Assembly: GCA_024226315.1 (NCBI GenBank)
Contig: JAAELT010000350.1
Coordinates: forward strand, 1 to 64,000
Reading direction: 5' to 3'
Source of the DNA: a bacterium
Lineage (GTDB): Bacteria > Acidobacteriota > Thermoanaerobaculia > Multivoradales > J023
DNA: 64,000 nt
The position numbers and the translations under genes are program-made. The notes below the pieces were generated by a model. The model saw nothing but the letters and a program-made list of their open reading frames with translations. It ran no database searches and was not told the origin of the DNA. Every line of letters starts with the position of its first letter. Position 1 is the first letter of the stretch. Below, piece by piece: positions 51,198 through 61,060 of the stretch.

Positions 51198-51788
51198 CGA
51201 CGCGGTCCTGGCTGAGCCCGTCGATCGAGCTGAAGCAGGTCCTTGCAACCAGCTGAGTGATCTGAGAGGACGTCAGGGCATCGGGGTCATGAGGCTGCTC
51301 GTCCACGCCCGCGGAATGAAGCGCTTCGTGGAGCAGGATGACAGCCGCCCGCGATGCGGGAAGCCTGGAAAAGCCCTCGCACAAGAAGGTGACTCTGCCT
51401 CCGACCCTGGTGAAGGCCGCCGCTCGCCAGCAGGGGGGATTCTCGGTCACTTCCGCGGGGAAGTAGAGGGTGCTCGAAAGCGTCTTCGGCCCATCGGCCC
51501 CGAGATTCCGAAAAAGGGCCGAGCAGGCGGTGTCGGGCCGCAGCCACCGTAACGCGATCGGATATGCCACTGTCAAGCTACGGCGCAGGTCGTAGGGCAT
51601 GCTCCGGCCATACCACGGCCGGGTAGAGAACGGACGAGTCCCCCGCCGTGCTCCGCCTCTCGCGCGGGCGCGGTGGGCCGCGAGCTCCCGACGGCGCCCC
51701 GGCTCACGGAATCGGCGGACCGGGCACCGGTCGCCGGAGCGAGCCAGAGAATCCCGACGATCAAAGCGTAGCTGAGTCGACGTGTCAT
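51184..51788 (-). pseudogene. Secreted HEALH-motif protein, frameshifted
   Basis: MTRRLSYALIVGILWLAPAT (start 51788, GGAGGA upstream) is a clean signal peptide, but its frame ends at 51573. The protein continues in another frame from about residue 55 (SMPYDLRRSLTVAYPIALRW) to a stop at 51184, including ILLHEALHSAGVDEQP, an HExxH zinc-protease-like motif, with paired Cys in the domain. The total 605 bp is not a multiple of three, so one indel between about 51590 and 51700 explains it. Either a recent pseudogene or a sequence error. Confidence 0.7.
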
Positions 51789-51987
51789 GGTGAGTCCTCC
51801 CGATACCATCAAAACGGCGCCGCGTCATTGCGGGCCATCCGATCCGAGGCCAGCATACGGGGCCGCCATGCTGTAGTCGTGACTGCAACCTGAGGCTTCC
51901 GCGCGATTTCCTGACGGCTCGCCGCGCGGGCCGCCGCCGGAACAGGCGTATACTGGAAAGGGCGTGATGTGGCTCGCGGAGGGTACG

Positions 51988-54171
51988 ATGGCTGCAGACC
52001 GTGGGTGCTTCCGTTTCGGCGACTACCTCCTCGACCCCGAGGAGGCCAGGCTCCTGCGTTCCGGCGCCCCTGTCCACCTCGAGCCCAAGGCCCTGCAGGT
52101 GCTGGGAGTCCTTGCCGCCAGCCCAGGGCATCTGGTCGCCAAGCGGGAGTTGCTGGATGCCGTCTGGCCGGAGACGTTCGTCACCGAAAACGCCCTGACG
52201 CGGTCCGTCGCCCGGCTCCGTGGCGCGCTCGGAGACGATCCTCATGAGCCCAGATACATCGAAACCGTGCCGACGGTCGGCTACCGCTTCGTCGCCGCGG
52301 TGGAGGTGGTCGAGCCCGGCGCGACGCCCGGCAAATCCGGCCCAGCTCCCCTGCTCGAGCGGCAAGCCGAGAACCGAGGCTCAGCGGCTCCCGGCGCGCG
52401 AGCGTTCGGTGCCGTGCTCGGGCTCCTGCTGCTGGCACTGGCGGCTCTCGGCGCATGGCGCCTCGCCCTCGCTCCAGAGGCTCCTCCGGCAGATCCGGTG
52501 ACGCCAGGGCGGCCGATGATCGTCGTCCTGCCGTTCGAAAACCTCGGACCGCCCGAGGACGCCTACTTCGCCTCCGGTATGACCGAGGAGATCACCACCC
52601 GCCTCGCCGCGGTCGCGGCGATTGGGGTGATCTCGCGCAAGAGCGCCGATCTCTATGCCGGCAGCGACAAGACGATCCGGCAGATCGGAGAGGAGCTGGG
52701 GGTCGATTACGTGCTCGGGGGCAGCGTGCGCTGGGACCGTGGCACCGGCGCACGTCAGCGGGTGCGGATCTCTCCTCAGCTGATCCGCGTCGCCGACGAC
52801 AACTACCTGTGGGCCGACTCCTACGACCGGATGCTCGACGACGTATTCGCCGTCCAGACGGAAATCGCCCGCGAGGTGCTCCGCCAACTGGGCGTCGCCG
52901 TCCTCGATCCGGTGGACGCCGCGGCGCTTGCCCCGCCGACGCGGAACATGGACGCCTACAACGCCTACCTCCGGGGCCTCGCCCGTTTCGCGCCGCCCTT
53001 CCCCACCGAAGAGGAGATCGCTCTCGCGGCCGAGATGTTCGCCCGAGCCACCGAGCTGGATCCGGAGTTCGCCCTGGCCTGGGCCTGGCTGTCGACCGCC
53101 CGCTCGATGCTCCACTGGCTCTACGGCCCGTCCGAAGAGCAGGTTCGCCGAGCCGAAGAGGCGGCGGAGCGTGCCCTCGAGCTGGATCCGGAGCTGCCGC
53201 AAGCGCGCGCCGCCCTGGCCGTCTATCACCTCTACGGCCGCAGGGACTATGCGCGCGCCGCGGAGGAGGCCGAGGCGGCGCTGAAAGTCTTGCCCAACGA
53301 CGACGCCATCATCGGCGGCCTCGGTGTCATCCGGCGGCGCCAGGGCCGGTTCGCCGAGGCTCTGACGCTGCTCGAGAGGGCGTTCGAGCTAAACCCCCGC
53401 TCGGCGCGCTACGCGCTCTTCCTCGGCTGGTCGCACGCCGCCGAGCGGCGCTACGACGCAGCGGATCGCTGGTACGACCGCTCGATCTCGCTCGCCCCGG
53501 ACCAGGGCCGAGCCTATCGGGACAGGGCCAGGAACTACTGGCTCTGGCGAGGAGACACCGAAGCGGCCCGGGCGGCGCTGCAGACGATGCCCGTCCAGGG
53601 TGGGCCGGAATCGACCGGGACGTGGTTCTTCCAGGAGCTCTACGAGCGAGACTACGAGGCGGCGAGCGAGCGTTTGGCCGGCACTCCCGGCGAGCTCGTG
53701 GGACACCGGCCCAAAGCACTCCTCGAAGGTTGGGCACTCGACCTCCTGGGCGAATCGGAGAAGGCCATAGCCTCCTACGAGCGGGCCCGCCAGGCGCTCG
53801 AGAGGAGCCTCGCGGAGAGCCCGGCCGACGCCGACCTCCACAACGCCTTCACCCACAGTCGTCTGAGCCTCGCCCTGGCGGGCCTCGGCCGGGCCGAGGC
53901 CGCCGTGCGCGAAGGCCAACGGGGAGCCGAGCTGCTGCCGATCTCCGAGGATGCCTTTTCCGGCCCCTACATCGTCCTCGACCAGGCGCTCATCGACACC
54001 ATGGTAGGACGGCACGACGCCGCGCTCGAGCGGCTCGAGTACCTGCTGTCGATCCCGGCAGGCCGGCAGATCTCGGTGCCGCTTCTCGAGCTGGACCCGC
54101 GCTGGGATCCCTTGCGCTCCCACCGACGGTATCGGAGGATCGTCGAACAGCCGGCTGTCGACGGCCACTGA
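51988..54171 (+). CDS. Winged-helix DNA-binding/TPR membrane regulator (CadC-like)
   Basis: A 727-aa protein; ATG at 51988 has GGAGGG at 7 nt. Residues about 1-100 form an OmpR/CadC-type winged helix (DYLLDPEEARLLRSGAPVHL, ENALTRSVARLRGALGDD, YIETVPTVGYRF). A single membrane helix (VLGLLLLALAALGAWRLAL) follows, then a FlgO/TolB-like domain (VVLPFENLGPPEDAYFASGM, IGEELGVDYVLGGSVR), then TPR repeats to the end. The type is frequent in Acidobacteriota, one-component regulators that sense across the membrane. It is convergent with the gamma-glutamyltranspeptidase operon and its target is unknown. Confidence 0.9.
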   Translation: MAADRGCFRFGDYLLDPEEARLLRSGAPVHLEPKALQVLGVLAASPGHLVAKRELLDAVWPETFVTENALTRSVARLRGALGDDPHEPRYIETVPTVGYRFVAAVEVVEPGATPGKSGPAPLLERQAENRGSAAPGARAFGAVLGLLLLALAALGAWRLALAPEAPPADPVTPGRPMIVVLPFENLGPPEDAYFASGMTEEITTRLAAVAAIGVISRKSADLYAGSDKTIRQIGEELGVDYVLGGSVRWDRGTGARQRVRISPQLIRVADDNYLWADSYDRMLDDVFAVQTEIAREVLRQLGVAVLDPVDAAALAPPTRNMDAYNAYLRGLARFAPPFPTEEEIALAAEMFARATELDPEFALAWAWLSTARSMLHWLYGPSEEQVRRAEEAAERALELDPELPQARAALAVYHLYGRRDYARAAEEAEAALKVLPNDDAIIGGLGVIRRRQGRFAEALTLLERAFELNPRSARYALFLGWSHAAERRYDAADRWYDRSISLAPDQGRAYRDRARNYWLWRGDTEAARAALQTMPVQGGPESTGTWFFQELYERDYEAASERLAGTPGELVGHRPKALLEGWALDLLGESEKAIASYERARQALERSLAESPADADLHNAFTHSRLSLALAGLGRAEAAVREGQRGAELLPISEDAFSGPYIVLDQALIDTMVGRHDAALERLEYLLSIPAGRQISVPLLELDPRWDPLRSHRRYRRIVEQPAVDGH

Positions 54172-54277
54172 TCCTCGGGCCCTCGCGGCCGGGAACCCTC
54201 AAAGAGCTCACCAAGGCACTCACCGGGCTCTTCAGCAAGAAAGAGAAAGACGACGGCTGAGCCGCCGACCGCACCGA

Positions 54278-55993
54278 CTAATTGCCGCGCGCCGCGTTGG
54301 TCCGACGCAGGTCGGCAACGCCGACGAGCATACCGTCTTCGAGGATCTCGATGGCGCAGAAGCCGCCGAAGGTCTCGTTGTCTTCGCTGACTTCAATCGC
54401 CCAGCCCCGCTCCTCGAGAGCGGCGGCCAGCCCTGCATCGTCCGCTTCCAGCTCGAACACGTTCGACGCTTCGGTCTCCCGCAGAGGGCGCTTCAGGTGG
54501 GCGCGCGGCTTGCCGATGGCGGCGGCCAGATCGGTTTGGAAGACCAGGTAGTCGAGCAGTACCTGGAGCGTGGCGGTCGGAATCCGCTGACCGCCCGGAA
54601 GCCCGATCACAAGGACCGGCCGGCCGTCGCGGAAGACGAGAGTGGGCGCGATCGTGCTGCGCGGCCGTTTGCCCGGCGCCACGTAGTTCACCGAGCCCTC
54701 GTCGCGGGTGGCGAAGTTCTTCATCGAGTTGTTGAGCACGACTCCCGTCCCGGGAGCCACGACGCCGGCCCCGAAGTGATGGCTCAGCGATTGCGTGACG
54801 CTGGCGACGTTGCCATCGGAATCGGCGACCACGAAATGCGTCGTCGACGCCGACGACGCCGAACGTGGAGCCGCGGTGGGCGAGGCGCTCTGGCGAGCCA
54901 GGCTCGGGCGGGTGTCGATCAGCTCCTGGAAACTCTCGCGGGCCGACGGCACGTCGGCGATCCGGGCCTGGATCTCGGGATAGGTCCGCTGCAGGACCTG
55001 CCCGATGAGGTCCAGGTGATCGGGGGCGAGCAGGTCGGGCGCGCTCCACTCGGTGTCCGCCAGTCTGCTGAGAACCGCCAGCAAGGTCGCTCCTCCGCTG
55101 GCGGGCGGCGGGGCGGTGAGCACGCTGACACCGGCGAAGTCGACGGCCAGCGGCTCGATGACCCGGGCCTCGTAGCCGGCCAGGTCGTCGAGGGTCAGGC
55201 TGCCGCCGCCTTCTCGGCTAGCGGCGGCGATCGCCTCGGCCACAGGGCCACGGTAGAAGCCGGCGGGGCCTTCCCGACCGATGGCGTCGAGCGTCCTGCC
55301 GAGATCCGGATTCACCAGGCGGTCACCGACCACCGGCAGCTCGCCGCCGGGGAGGAAGATACGCGCCGCCTCCTCGCTGACGCGGATCCGCTCGACGCGG
55401 CGCTCGAAGAGCTCCCGGGTCTGCGGCAGCACCCGGGCCCCGGATCGCGCCAGGTCGGCCGCGGGTCGCACGACCTCGGCCCACGGCCGCCGGCCCCAGC
55501 GGCGATGGCCCTCGTACATGCCGGCGAGCAGCCCCGGCACCGCCACCGCCACCCAGCCCTCGGAGCGCTCTTCGTAGCCACGCGTGGCGAAACCCGCGGC
55601 GTCGAGCGTCGAGCTGGACTGGTCCATGGCGTCGATTGCGTAGACCTGGTCGCTCGCGCGGTCGAAGTAGAGAAACATCAGCTTGCCGCCGAGCCCGGAG
55701 CCGTAGGGCTCGGCGACCCCCAGGGCGAGCGACACGGCGACGGCGGCGTCCATGGCGTTGCCGCCCGCGCGCAGCACCGCGAGCCCGATCTCGGCGGCTT
55801 CCGGATGGCCCGCGACCACCATGCCTTGCCGCGACCGGGCCACCTCAGTGCGCGCGGTGACGTCCCCGGCGGGCGCCTCGGTGGGCTCCGCGCGCCGCGA
55901 GCTCGCGCGCTCGCCCGCGCAGCTCGCCAACAAGAGAAACGCTACCGCGACCGCTCCGTGCCGCGCCGCGGCGATGTGCTTTAGCCGTCGCAA
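54278..55993 (-). CDS. Gamma-glutamyltranspeptidase, lipoprotein form
   Basis: A 571-aa Ntn hydrolase. A lipobox LLLASCAGE ends the signal peptide, so it is probably anchored in the outer or inner membrane facing the periplasm. Large-subunit features: GMVVAGHPEAAEIGLAVLRA, GGNAMDAAVAVSLAL and GSGLGGKLMFLYF. Autocleavage leaves the catalytic Thr at about residue 384 in SASTTHFVVADSDGNVAS; NNSMKNFATRDE, GKRPRSTIAPTLVF and GLPGGQRIPTAT are small-subunit motifs. It hydrolyses or transfers gamma-glutamyl groups, for example from glutathione. It is the second of two adjacent paralogues behind a TonB receptor. Confidence 0.92.
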   Translation of the reverse strand: MRRLKHIAAARHGAVAVAFLLLASCAGERASSRRAEPTEAPAGDVTARTEVARSRQGMVVAGHPEAAEIGLAVLRAGGNAMDAAVAVSLALGVAEPYGSGLGGKLMFLYFDRASDQVYAIDAMDQSSSTLDAAGFATRGYEERSEGWVAVAVPGLLAGMYEGHRRWGRRPWAEVVRPAADLARSGARVLPQTRELFERRVERIRVSEEAARIFLPGGELPVVGDRLVNPDLGRTLDAIGREGPAGFYRGPVAEAIAAASREGGGSLTLDDLAGYEARVIEPLAVDFAGVSVLTAPPPASGGATLLAVLSRLADTEWSAPDLLAPDHLDLIGQVLQRTYPEIQARIADVPSARESFQELIDTRPSLARQSASPTAAPRSASSASTTHFVVADSDGNVASVTQSLSHHFGAGVVAPGTGVVLNNSMKNFATRDEGSVNYVAPGKRPRSTIAPTLVFRDGRPVLVIGLPGGQRIPTATLQVLLDYLVFQTDLAAAIGKPRAHLKRPLRETEASNVFELEADDAGLAAALEERGWAIEVSEDNETFGGFCAIEILEDGMLVGVADLRRTNAARGN

Positions 55994-56008
55994 CGTCCGC
56001 GCCGCTCT

Positions 56009-57775
56009 CTAGTAACCGATCGTCAACGCACCGGCGCGCCGGGGATCGGAGGCGCCGAACAACACGCCGTCGCCGGTCACCAGGATCGACTGGGTGCTGC
56101 CCATGGCTCCCTTGACGACGATGGCGTGCCCCCTCGACTCGAGCAGACGGACGGTGTCCCGGCTGAGCCCGTGCTCGATCCGCAGCTCGTCCGGGAAACC
56201 CTGGTGGTGGACGCGGATCGCGTGGCTGGCTTCGGCGACGTTGAGCCCGTGATCGATGACGTTGGTGATCACCTGCAGCGTCGAGGTGATGATGCGGCTG
56301 CCGCCCGGGCTGCCGGTGACCAGGAAGGGCTTGCCGCCCTCGAACACGATCGTCGGGCTCATCGAGCTGAGCGGGCGCTTGCCGGGCGCGATGGCGTTCG
56401 CCTCGGCGCCGAGCAGACCGTAGGCGTTGGGCTGCCCGGGAGCGGCCGAGAAATCGTCCATCTCGTTGTTGAGCAGGATGCCGGTGCCCTCGGCCACCAG
56501 ACCGCTGCCGTAGCTGAAGTTGATGGTATAGGTGTTGGAGACGACGTTGCCGGCAGAGTCGATGATCGAGTAGTGGGTGGTCTCGGGACTCTCCGGCGGC
56601 AGGACGTTGCCCGGCATCACCTGGTCCGCCGGCGCCGCCCAGTCGCGGCTGATCGTCTCGCGCAGCCGGGCCGCGTAGTCCTTGCTCAGCAGGCGCTCGG
56701 TCGGCACGTCGACGGCGTCGGGGTCGCCCAGGTAGGCACTACGGTCGGCGTAGGCGAGCTTCATCGCCTCGGCCAACAGGTGGATCGTCTCGGCCGAGTT
56801 GTGGCCCAGCGCTCGGAGCGGGAAGTCCTCCAGGATGTTGAGGATCTGGATCACGTGGCAGCCGCTCGACGGCGGCGGCATGGTGACGACGGTGTAGCCG
56901 CGATAGGTGCCCGCCACGGGCTCCCTGACCGCCGGCTCGTAGGCCGCCATGTCCTTCATCGTCATCACGCCGCCGTGGCTCTCGATCGAGTCGACGATGC
57001 GCTTGGCGATCCTGCCGCGGTAGAAGGCGTCCGGGCCCTTCTCGGCGATCCGCCGGAGCGACTTCGCGAGGTCGGGCTGCACCAGGTGCTCGCCGGGCCG
57101 GTAGACCGCCCCGCCTTGCTTGAAGAAGATCTCGCGCGAGCTCCGCCAACGCTTCAGCCGCTCCTGCAGGGCGTCGAGCGACACGGAGAGGTCCGGCGTC
57201 ACCGTGATCCCATCCTCGGCCAGCGAGATCGCCGGGGCGACGACCTCGGTCAGGCTCATGGTGCCGTACCGCTCGAGGGCCAGGGCCATGCCGGCGACCG
57301 TGCCTGGCACCGCCACCGCCAGAGGATGGCGCCGGGAGAGCTCGACGTCGACGTTGCCCTCCGCGTCGAGATACATGTCGCGGTGGGCCTTGGCGGGCGC
57401 CTTCTCCCGGTAGTCGATGGCGATCGTCCGCTCGCCCTCGGCGAGGTGCACGAGCATGAAGCCGCCGCCGCCCAGGTTGCCCGCGCGCGGCAGCGTGACG
57501 GCCAGCGCGAAGCCCACCGCCACCGCGGCGTCGACGGCGTTGCCGCCACGCTTCAGCACGTCCAGGCCGATCCGGCTGGCGACCGCCTCCTGGGAGGCGA
57601 CCATGCCGCGCGTGCCGTAGACCGGATGGACCCGGTCCATCGCGCTGTAGATCGCCGACTGGTCGGCGATGGCGGGCGCGCTTCCCAGGAAAAGGGTGGA
57701 TCCCAGGAAGACGGTCGTCGCGAGCAACACGACGACCGCCGGCACCAGGCGTGAGGCTCCCCGTGCAGATCGCAT
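56009..57775 (-). CDS. ggt: Gamma-glutamyltranspeptidase, periplasmic
   Basis: A 588-aa enzyme with a cleavable-type signal peptide (VVVLLATTVFLGSTLFLGSA) and AAAGGAG upstream. It shows GMVASQEAVASRIGLDVLKR, GGNAVDAAVAVGFALAV and NLGGGGFMLVH. The catalytic Thr lies in SPETTHYSIIDSAGNVVSNT, followed by LNNEMDDFSAAPG and GSPGGSRIITSTLQ. It is closer to classical GGT than the downstream lipoprotein paralogue and ends 15 bp before it. It follows a TonB receptor by 21 bp, suggesting a shared transcript for scavenging gamma-glutamyl compounds. Confidence 0.94.
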   Translation of the reverse strand: MRSARGASRLVPAVVVLLATTVFLGSTLFLGSAPAIADQSAIYSAMDRVHPVYGTRGMVASQEAVASRIGLDVLKRGGNAVDAAVAVGFALAVTLPRAGNLGGGGFMLVHLAEGERTIAIDYREKAPAKAHRDMYLDAEGNVDVELSRRHPLAVAVPGTVAGMALALERYGTMSLTEVVAPAISLAEDGITVTPDLSVSLDALQERLKRWRSSREIFFKQGGAVYRPGEHLVQPDLAKSLRRIAEKGPDAFYRGRIAKRIVDSIESHGGVMTMKDMAAYEPAVREPVAGTYRGYTVVTMPPPSSGCHVIQILNILEDFPLRALGHNSAETIHLLAEAMKLAYADRSAYLGDPDAVDVPTERLLSKDYAARLRETISRDWAAPADQVMPGNVLPPESPETTHYSIIDSAGNVVSNTYTINFSYGSGLVAEGTGILLNNEMDDFSAAPGQPNAYGLLGAEANAIAPGKRPLSSMSPTIVFEGGKPFLVTGSPGGSRIITSTLQVITNVIDHGLNVAEASHAIRVHHQGFPDELRIEHGLSRDTVRLLESRGHAIVVKGAMGSTQSILVTGDGVLFGASDPRRAGALTIGY

Positions 57776-57796
57776 CTCGAAGCTCCTTTCGGCTGG

Positions 57797-60700
57797 CTAG
57801 AAGCTCATGCGCGCCGTCAGGAACGCCGTCCGGCCGCGAGCGCTGTGGTAATTGTTGAAGAAGCCGCGGATCTCGTCGGCCAGCGGCGGCGCCTCGTCCG
57901 CCAGGTTGTTGACGCTGAAACGGAGGTTCAGGCCACTGCGAAACGTGTAGTGGACGTTGGCGTTGAACACCATCCAGTCCTCGACGATGAAGATGCCGCC
58001 GTCGGCGGCCGGCGCGGTGGTGTCGGTGAACTCGCTGGTGTAATTGGCGAAGAGGCCCGCGCCGACCCTGTCCTTGGACCAGGTGACGCTGGCGTTGCCG
58101 CGAAACTCGGGGTTGCCGTTGACCTCGAGCTGATCCTCGGCCGGCGTGTCAGCGTCCTTACGCTCCTCGAACTTGTCGTACCAGGTGAGCTCCGATTCGA
58201 GCTTGAAGCGCCCGGCCGAGGTCCGCTCCGAGGTGAAGCTCAGACCCACGTCCCAGCCCGCGACGTTGCGGCCCGACAGGTTGAAGAAGGTGTCGCGGAC
58301 GAACAGGATCTCGCCCGCGGGCGTCCTCTGGTCGTTCGGATTGGCGGCGTTGTAGGCACCGAACGCCGCCAGGTCGGCGGCCGTTGGATCGGCGCGCACG
58401 ACGTCGCCGTTGAAGCCCTGGCCGGTGCTGCGCAGGAGGAAGTCGAGATCCAGCTGGTCCACGTGGCCGAACACGTCGATCCGGTCGGTCTGCTCGATGT
58501 CCCAGTAGTCGACGCTCAGGTAGAAGCTGTTGGCGCCCGGCGGCTGGAAGACCAGGCCGAAGGTCTGGGTCTCGGATTCTTCTGGTTGCAGGTTCACGTT
58601 ACCGCCCCGGATGATCTCGCGCGAGACGTCCCCGAGATCGGCCGGGGTGCCCGTCACGTCGGCCCGGTAAGGGTCCTGGACGCCTTCCGTGCGTCGCGGG
58701 ATCTGGCCGGTGAAGAGCTGCGCCAGATTGGGCGCCTTGAAACCCTCGGTGAAGGAGGCGCGGGCCAGCAGCCACTTGGCCGGATACCAGCTCACGCCGA
58801 GCTTGGGCTTGGCGGTGTCGCCGAAGTCGCTGTAGTCCTCGTAGCGGCCCGCGAGCGTGAGCTCCAGGGCGTGGAACCCCGGCTTGTCGGCGACGATCGG
58901 GATCGACAGCTCGGCGAAGATCGAGGCCACGTCGCGATCACCGTCGGTGTTGCTGGTCTGGCTCTGGGCGATGACGTCGTCGCCGTTCGACAACGCGTCG
59001 CGCCGGTCGGTGAAGTCCTCGCTACGGAGCTCCACGCCGCCGGCCAGGTACATTGGGCCGGCCGGCAGCTCGGCCAGGATGCCGGTGACCTTGCCGTCGA
59101 TCAACCCCAGGGTGGTGTTGCCCTCCCGGCGCGGGTTGATCCGCACCTGGTTCAGGACGTTCTCCGGGTTGCGGCCGAAGACGTTCCAGGCGTCCGGGGT
59201 GTCGAGGGCGAGCTGCGCCCGCAGCCGGCTCTCACTCAACATGTTGCTCGCGGTGTCCACGGTCTCGGCCTCGCCGTAGACCAGGCCGGCCTCCCAGGTC
59301 CACTTGCCGCCGAAATAGCCGTTGGTCCCCAGCAGCAGCCGGTAACTGGTGGTCTCGACGTCGGCCAGGCGGTCGCCGAGCTCGACCGGCCGGTAGTTGC
59401 GGATCAGCACGTCGAGCCCCTGATCCCCGAAGGGGTTGTAGAAGTTCTGACTCGGCACGAAGATGTCGTGGTTGGAGCTGCCCGAGATCGCCACCGGCGC
59501 GCTGGCTGTCAACGAGTCCGCCCGGTAATAGGAGAGGTCGCCGAAGACGGTGACGTTGGAGCGCGCCTGGTGATCGAACTTGGTGTAGAGGTTGTAGCGC
59601 TCGGTATCCGGGATCAGGAAACGAGGCGGCGCGTAGTTGAAGCGCAGGCTCCGGGGCAGGCCGCCGAAGGTCAGCACGCCACTGTTGTCGATGTAGAAGT
59701 CGTCGTCGGGCGCGCCGGGTGCCTTGCCGCTCGTGAAGCTGCCGTCGGGGTTGGCGGTACCGGTACGAAAGCGCCCGTTGGGCGTGTTGACCGAGCGGTT
59801 GTCCCACCGCGTGCTGGTGCTCCCCGCGCGCTCGCGCAGATCGGTCTCGGAGGCGAAGTCCTTGTCGCCGCCGCGCAGACCGTCACGGTCGAGCCCGTCG
59901 GCGTAGACGAAGACGCTGGTCTGTCCCTGGTTGGGCTGGAAGCCGGCGCTGAAGGACAGCGAGCCCTCGGTGAGCGGGCCGTCGTCGGTGCCGCCGTAGC
60001 GCGCCGTTGCCTCGTAGCGCTTGGTTGTTCTGCTCTTGACGATCGCGTTGATGACGCCGGCCGCCGCGTCGGTACCGTAGATCGCCGACGCACCGTCGCG
60101 CAACACTTCGACCCGCTCGAGCGCCCGAGCCGGGATGCTGTTGACGTTGACCGTCAGGCGCGGAACCGCACCCGAGCTGATCGGGTGCGGCGGCAGCCGC
60201 CGGCCGTTGAGCAGCACCAGCGTGCTGCCCGAGCCGAGGCCTCGCAGGTTCACCGACGCGGCGTCGCCGCGGGCATCGTTGGGGCCGGTCGAGCCCTCCT
60301 GGTTCTCGAGCCCGCTGGCCTGCGGGATGTACTCGAACAGCTCGGTGGTCGTCGCCGGCTCGCGCAGCAGCACGTCCTCGGCTTCGATTCTCGACAGCGG
60401 CAGCGCGGTTTCCTGCTGGATCCGGGGAATGTTGGAGCCGGTGACCGTGATCGCGTCCGCGAAGGCCTGCTCCTGCTCGCCGGCATCGGCCTCGTCGTCC
60501 TGCTGCTCATCGGCGGCGGCCTCGGCGGGCGCCTCGGCTTCATTCGCCGCGGTCTCCTGCTCCGCCTGGGCTTCCGCCTCGTCCGTGTCGGCCTCATCGG
60601 CCGCGTAGTCGCCCACGACGATGGTGTCGCGGCCGTTGAAGCGGTACTCCAGACCCGTGCTCGTCAGCAGCTCCGCCATGGCCTGCTCGGCGGTGAGCCG

Positions 60701-60955
60701 CCCTTCGACCCCGACGGACTCGAGGCCTTCGACCAGCTCCGACGGATAGAAGACCTGGAGACTCGACTGATCGGCATACTGCTTGAGCGCCGAGTCCAGA
60801 TCCTGGGTCGCGATCGTGAACGCCCTGGTCGGATTCTCGGCCAGGCCGTCGTTTGCGGACGTGGTCGAGGTGAGAGCGATGAGAACGGCCGAGGCCACGA
60901 TCCAGGCCTTCCAATAGCCGCCTCGAGGGCGACCGGCAAGCGTGCCAAGGAGCAT
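57797..60955 (-). CDS. TonB-dependent outer membrane receptor with N-terminal STN signalling domain
   Basis: A 1052-aa receptor; AAGGAGGT precedes the ATG. After the signal region, residues about 45-100 form a secretin/TonB short N-terminal (STN) domain (FTIATQDLDSALKQYADQSS), which transmits ligand binding to FecR. A Glu/Ala-rich linker (about 115-165) leads to the plug (AFADAITVTGSNIPRIQ, LLNGRRLPPHP, VEVLRDGASAIYGTDAAAGV) and the beta-barrel, ending in Phe (TAFLTARMSF) as outer membrane barrels do. It acts with the upstream ECF sigma and FecR. The ligand could be a siderophore or peptide; the adjacent GGTs favour a gamma-glutamyl or peptide substrate, but that is inference. Confidence 0.93.
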   Translation of the reverse strand: MLLGTLAGRPRGGYWKAWIVASAVLIALTSTTSANDGLAENPTRAFTIATQDLDSALKQYADQSSLQVFYPSELVEGLESVGVEGRLTAEQAMAELLTSTGLEYRFNGRDTIVVGDYAADEADTDEAEAQAEQETAANEAEAPAEAAADEQQDDEADAGEQEQAFADAITVTGSNIPRIQQETALPLSRIEAEDVLLREPATTTELFEYIPQASGLENQEGSTGPNDARGDAASVNLRGLGSGSTLVLLNGRRLPPHPISSGAVPRLTVNVNSIPARALERVEVLRDGASAIYGTDAAAGVINAIVKSRTTKRYEATARYGGTDDGPLTEGSLSFSAGFQPNQGQTSVFVYADGLDRDGLRGGDKDFASETDLRERAGSTSTRWDNRSVNTPNGRFRTGTANPDGSFTSGKAPGAPDDDFYIDNSGVLTFGGLPRSLRFNYAPPRFLIPDTERYNLYTKFDHQARSNVTVFGDLSYYRADSLTASAPVAISGSSNHDIFVPSQNFYNPFGDQGLDVLIRNYRPVELGDRLADVETTSYRLLLGTNGYFGGKWTWEAGLVYGEAETVDTASNMLSESRLRAQLALDTPDAWNVFGRNPENVLNQVRINPRREGNTTLGLIDGKVTGILAELPAGPMYLAGGVELRSEDFTDRRDALSNGDDVIAQSQTSNTDGDRDVASIFAELSIPIVADKPGFHALELTLAGRYEDYSDFGDTAKPKLGVSWYPAKWLLARASFTEGFKAPNLAQLFTGQIPRRTEGVQDPYRADVTGTPADLGDVSREIIRGGNVNLQPEESETQTFGLVFQPPGANSFYLSVDYWDIEQTDRIDVFGHVDQLDLDFLLRSTGQGFNGDVVRADPTAADLAAFGAYNAANPNDQRTPAGEILFVRDTFFNLSGRNVAGWDVGLSFTSERTSAGRFKLESELTWYDKFEERKDADTPAEDQLEVNGNPEFRGNASVTWSKDRVGAGLFANYTSEFTDTTAPAADGGIFIVEDWMVFNANVHYTFRSGLNLRFSVNNLADEAPPLADEIRGFFNNYHSARGRTAFLTARMSF

Positions 60956-61060
60956 GCGCTACCTCCTTCTTTGGGCAACAGTCGATTTCGGATGATTCGA
61001 TGGACACCCCTTACAACGACCGACGCCCCGAAACCCGACAATCTCCGTCAAGAAAAAGCG

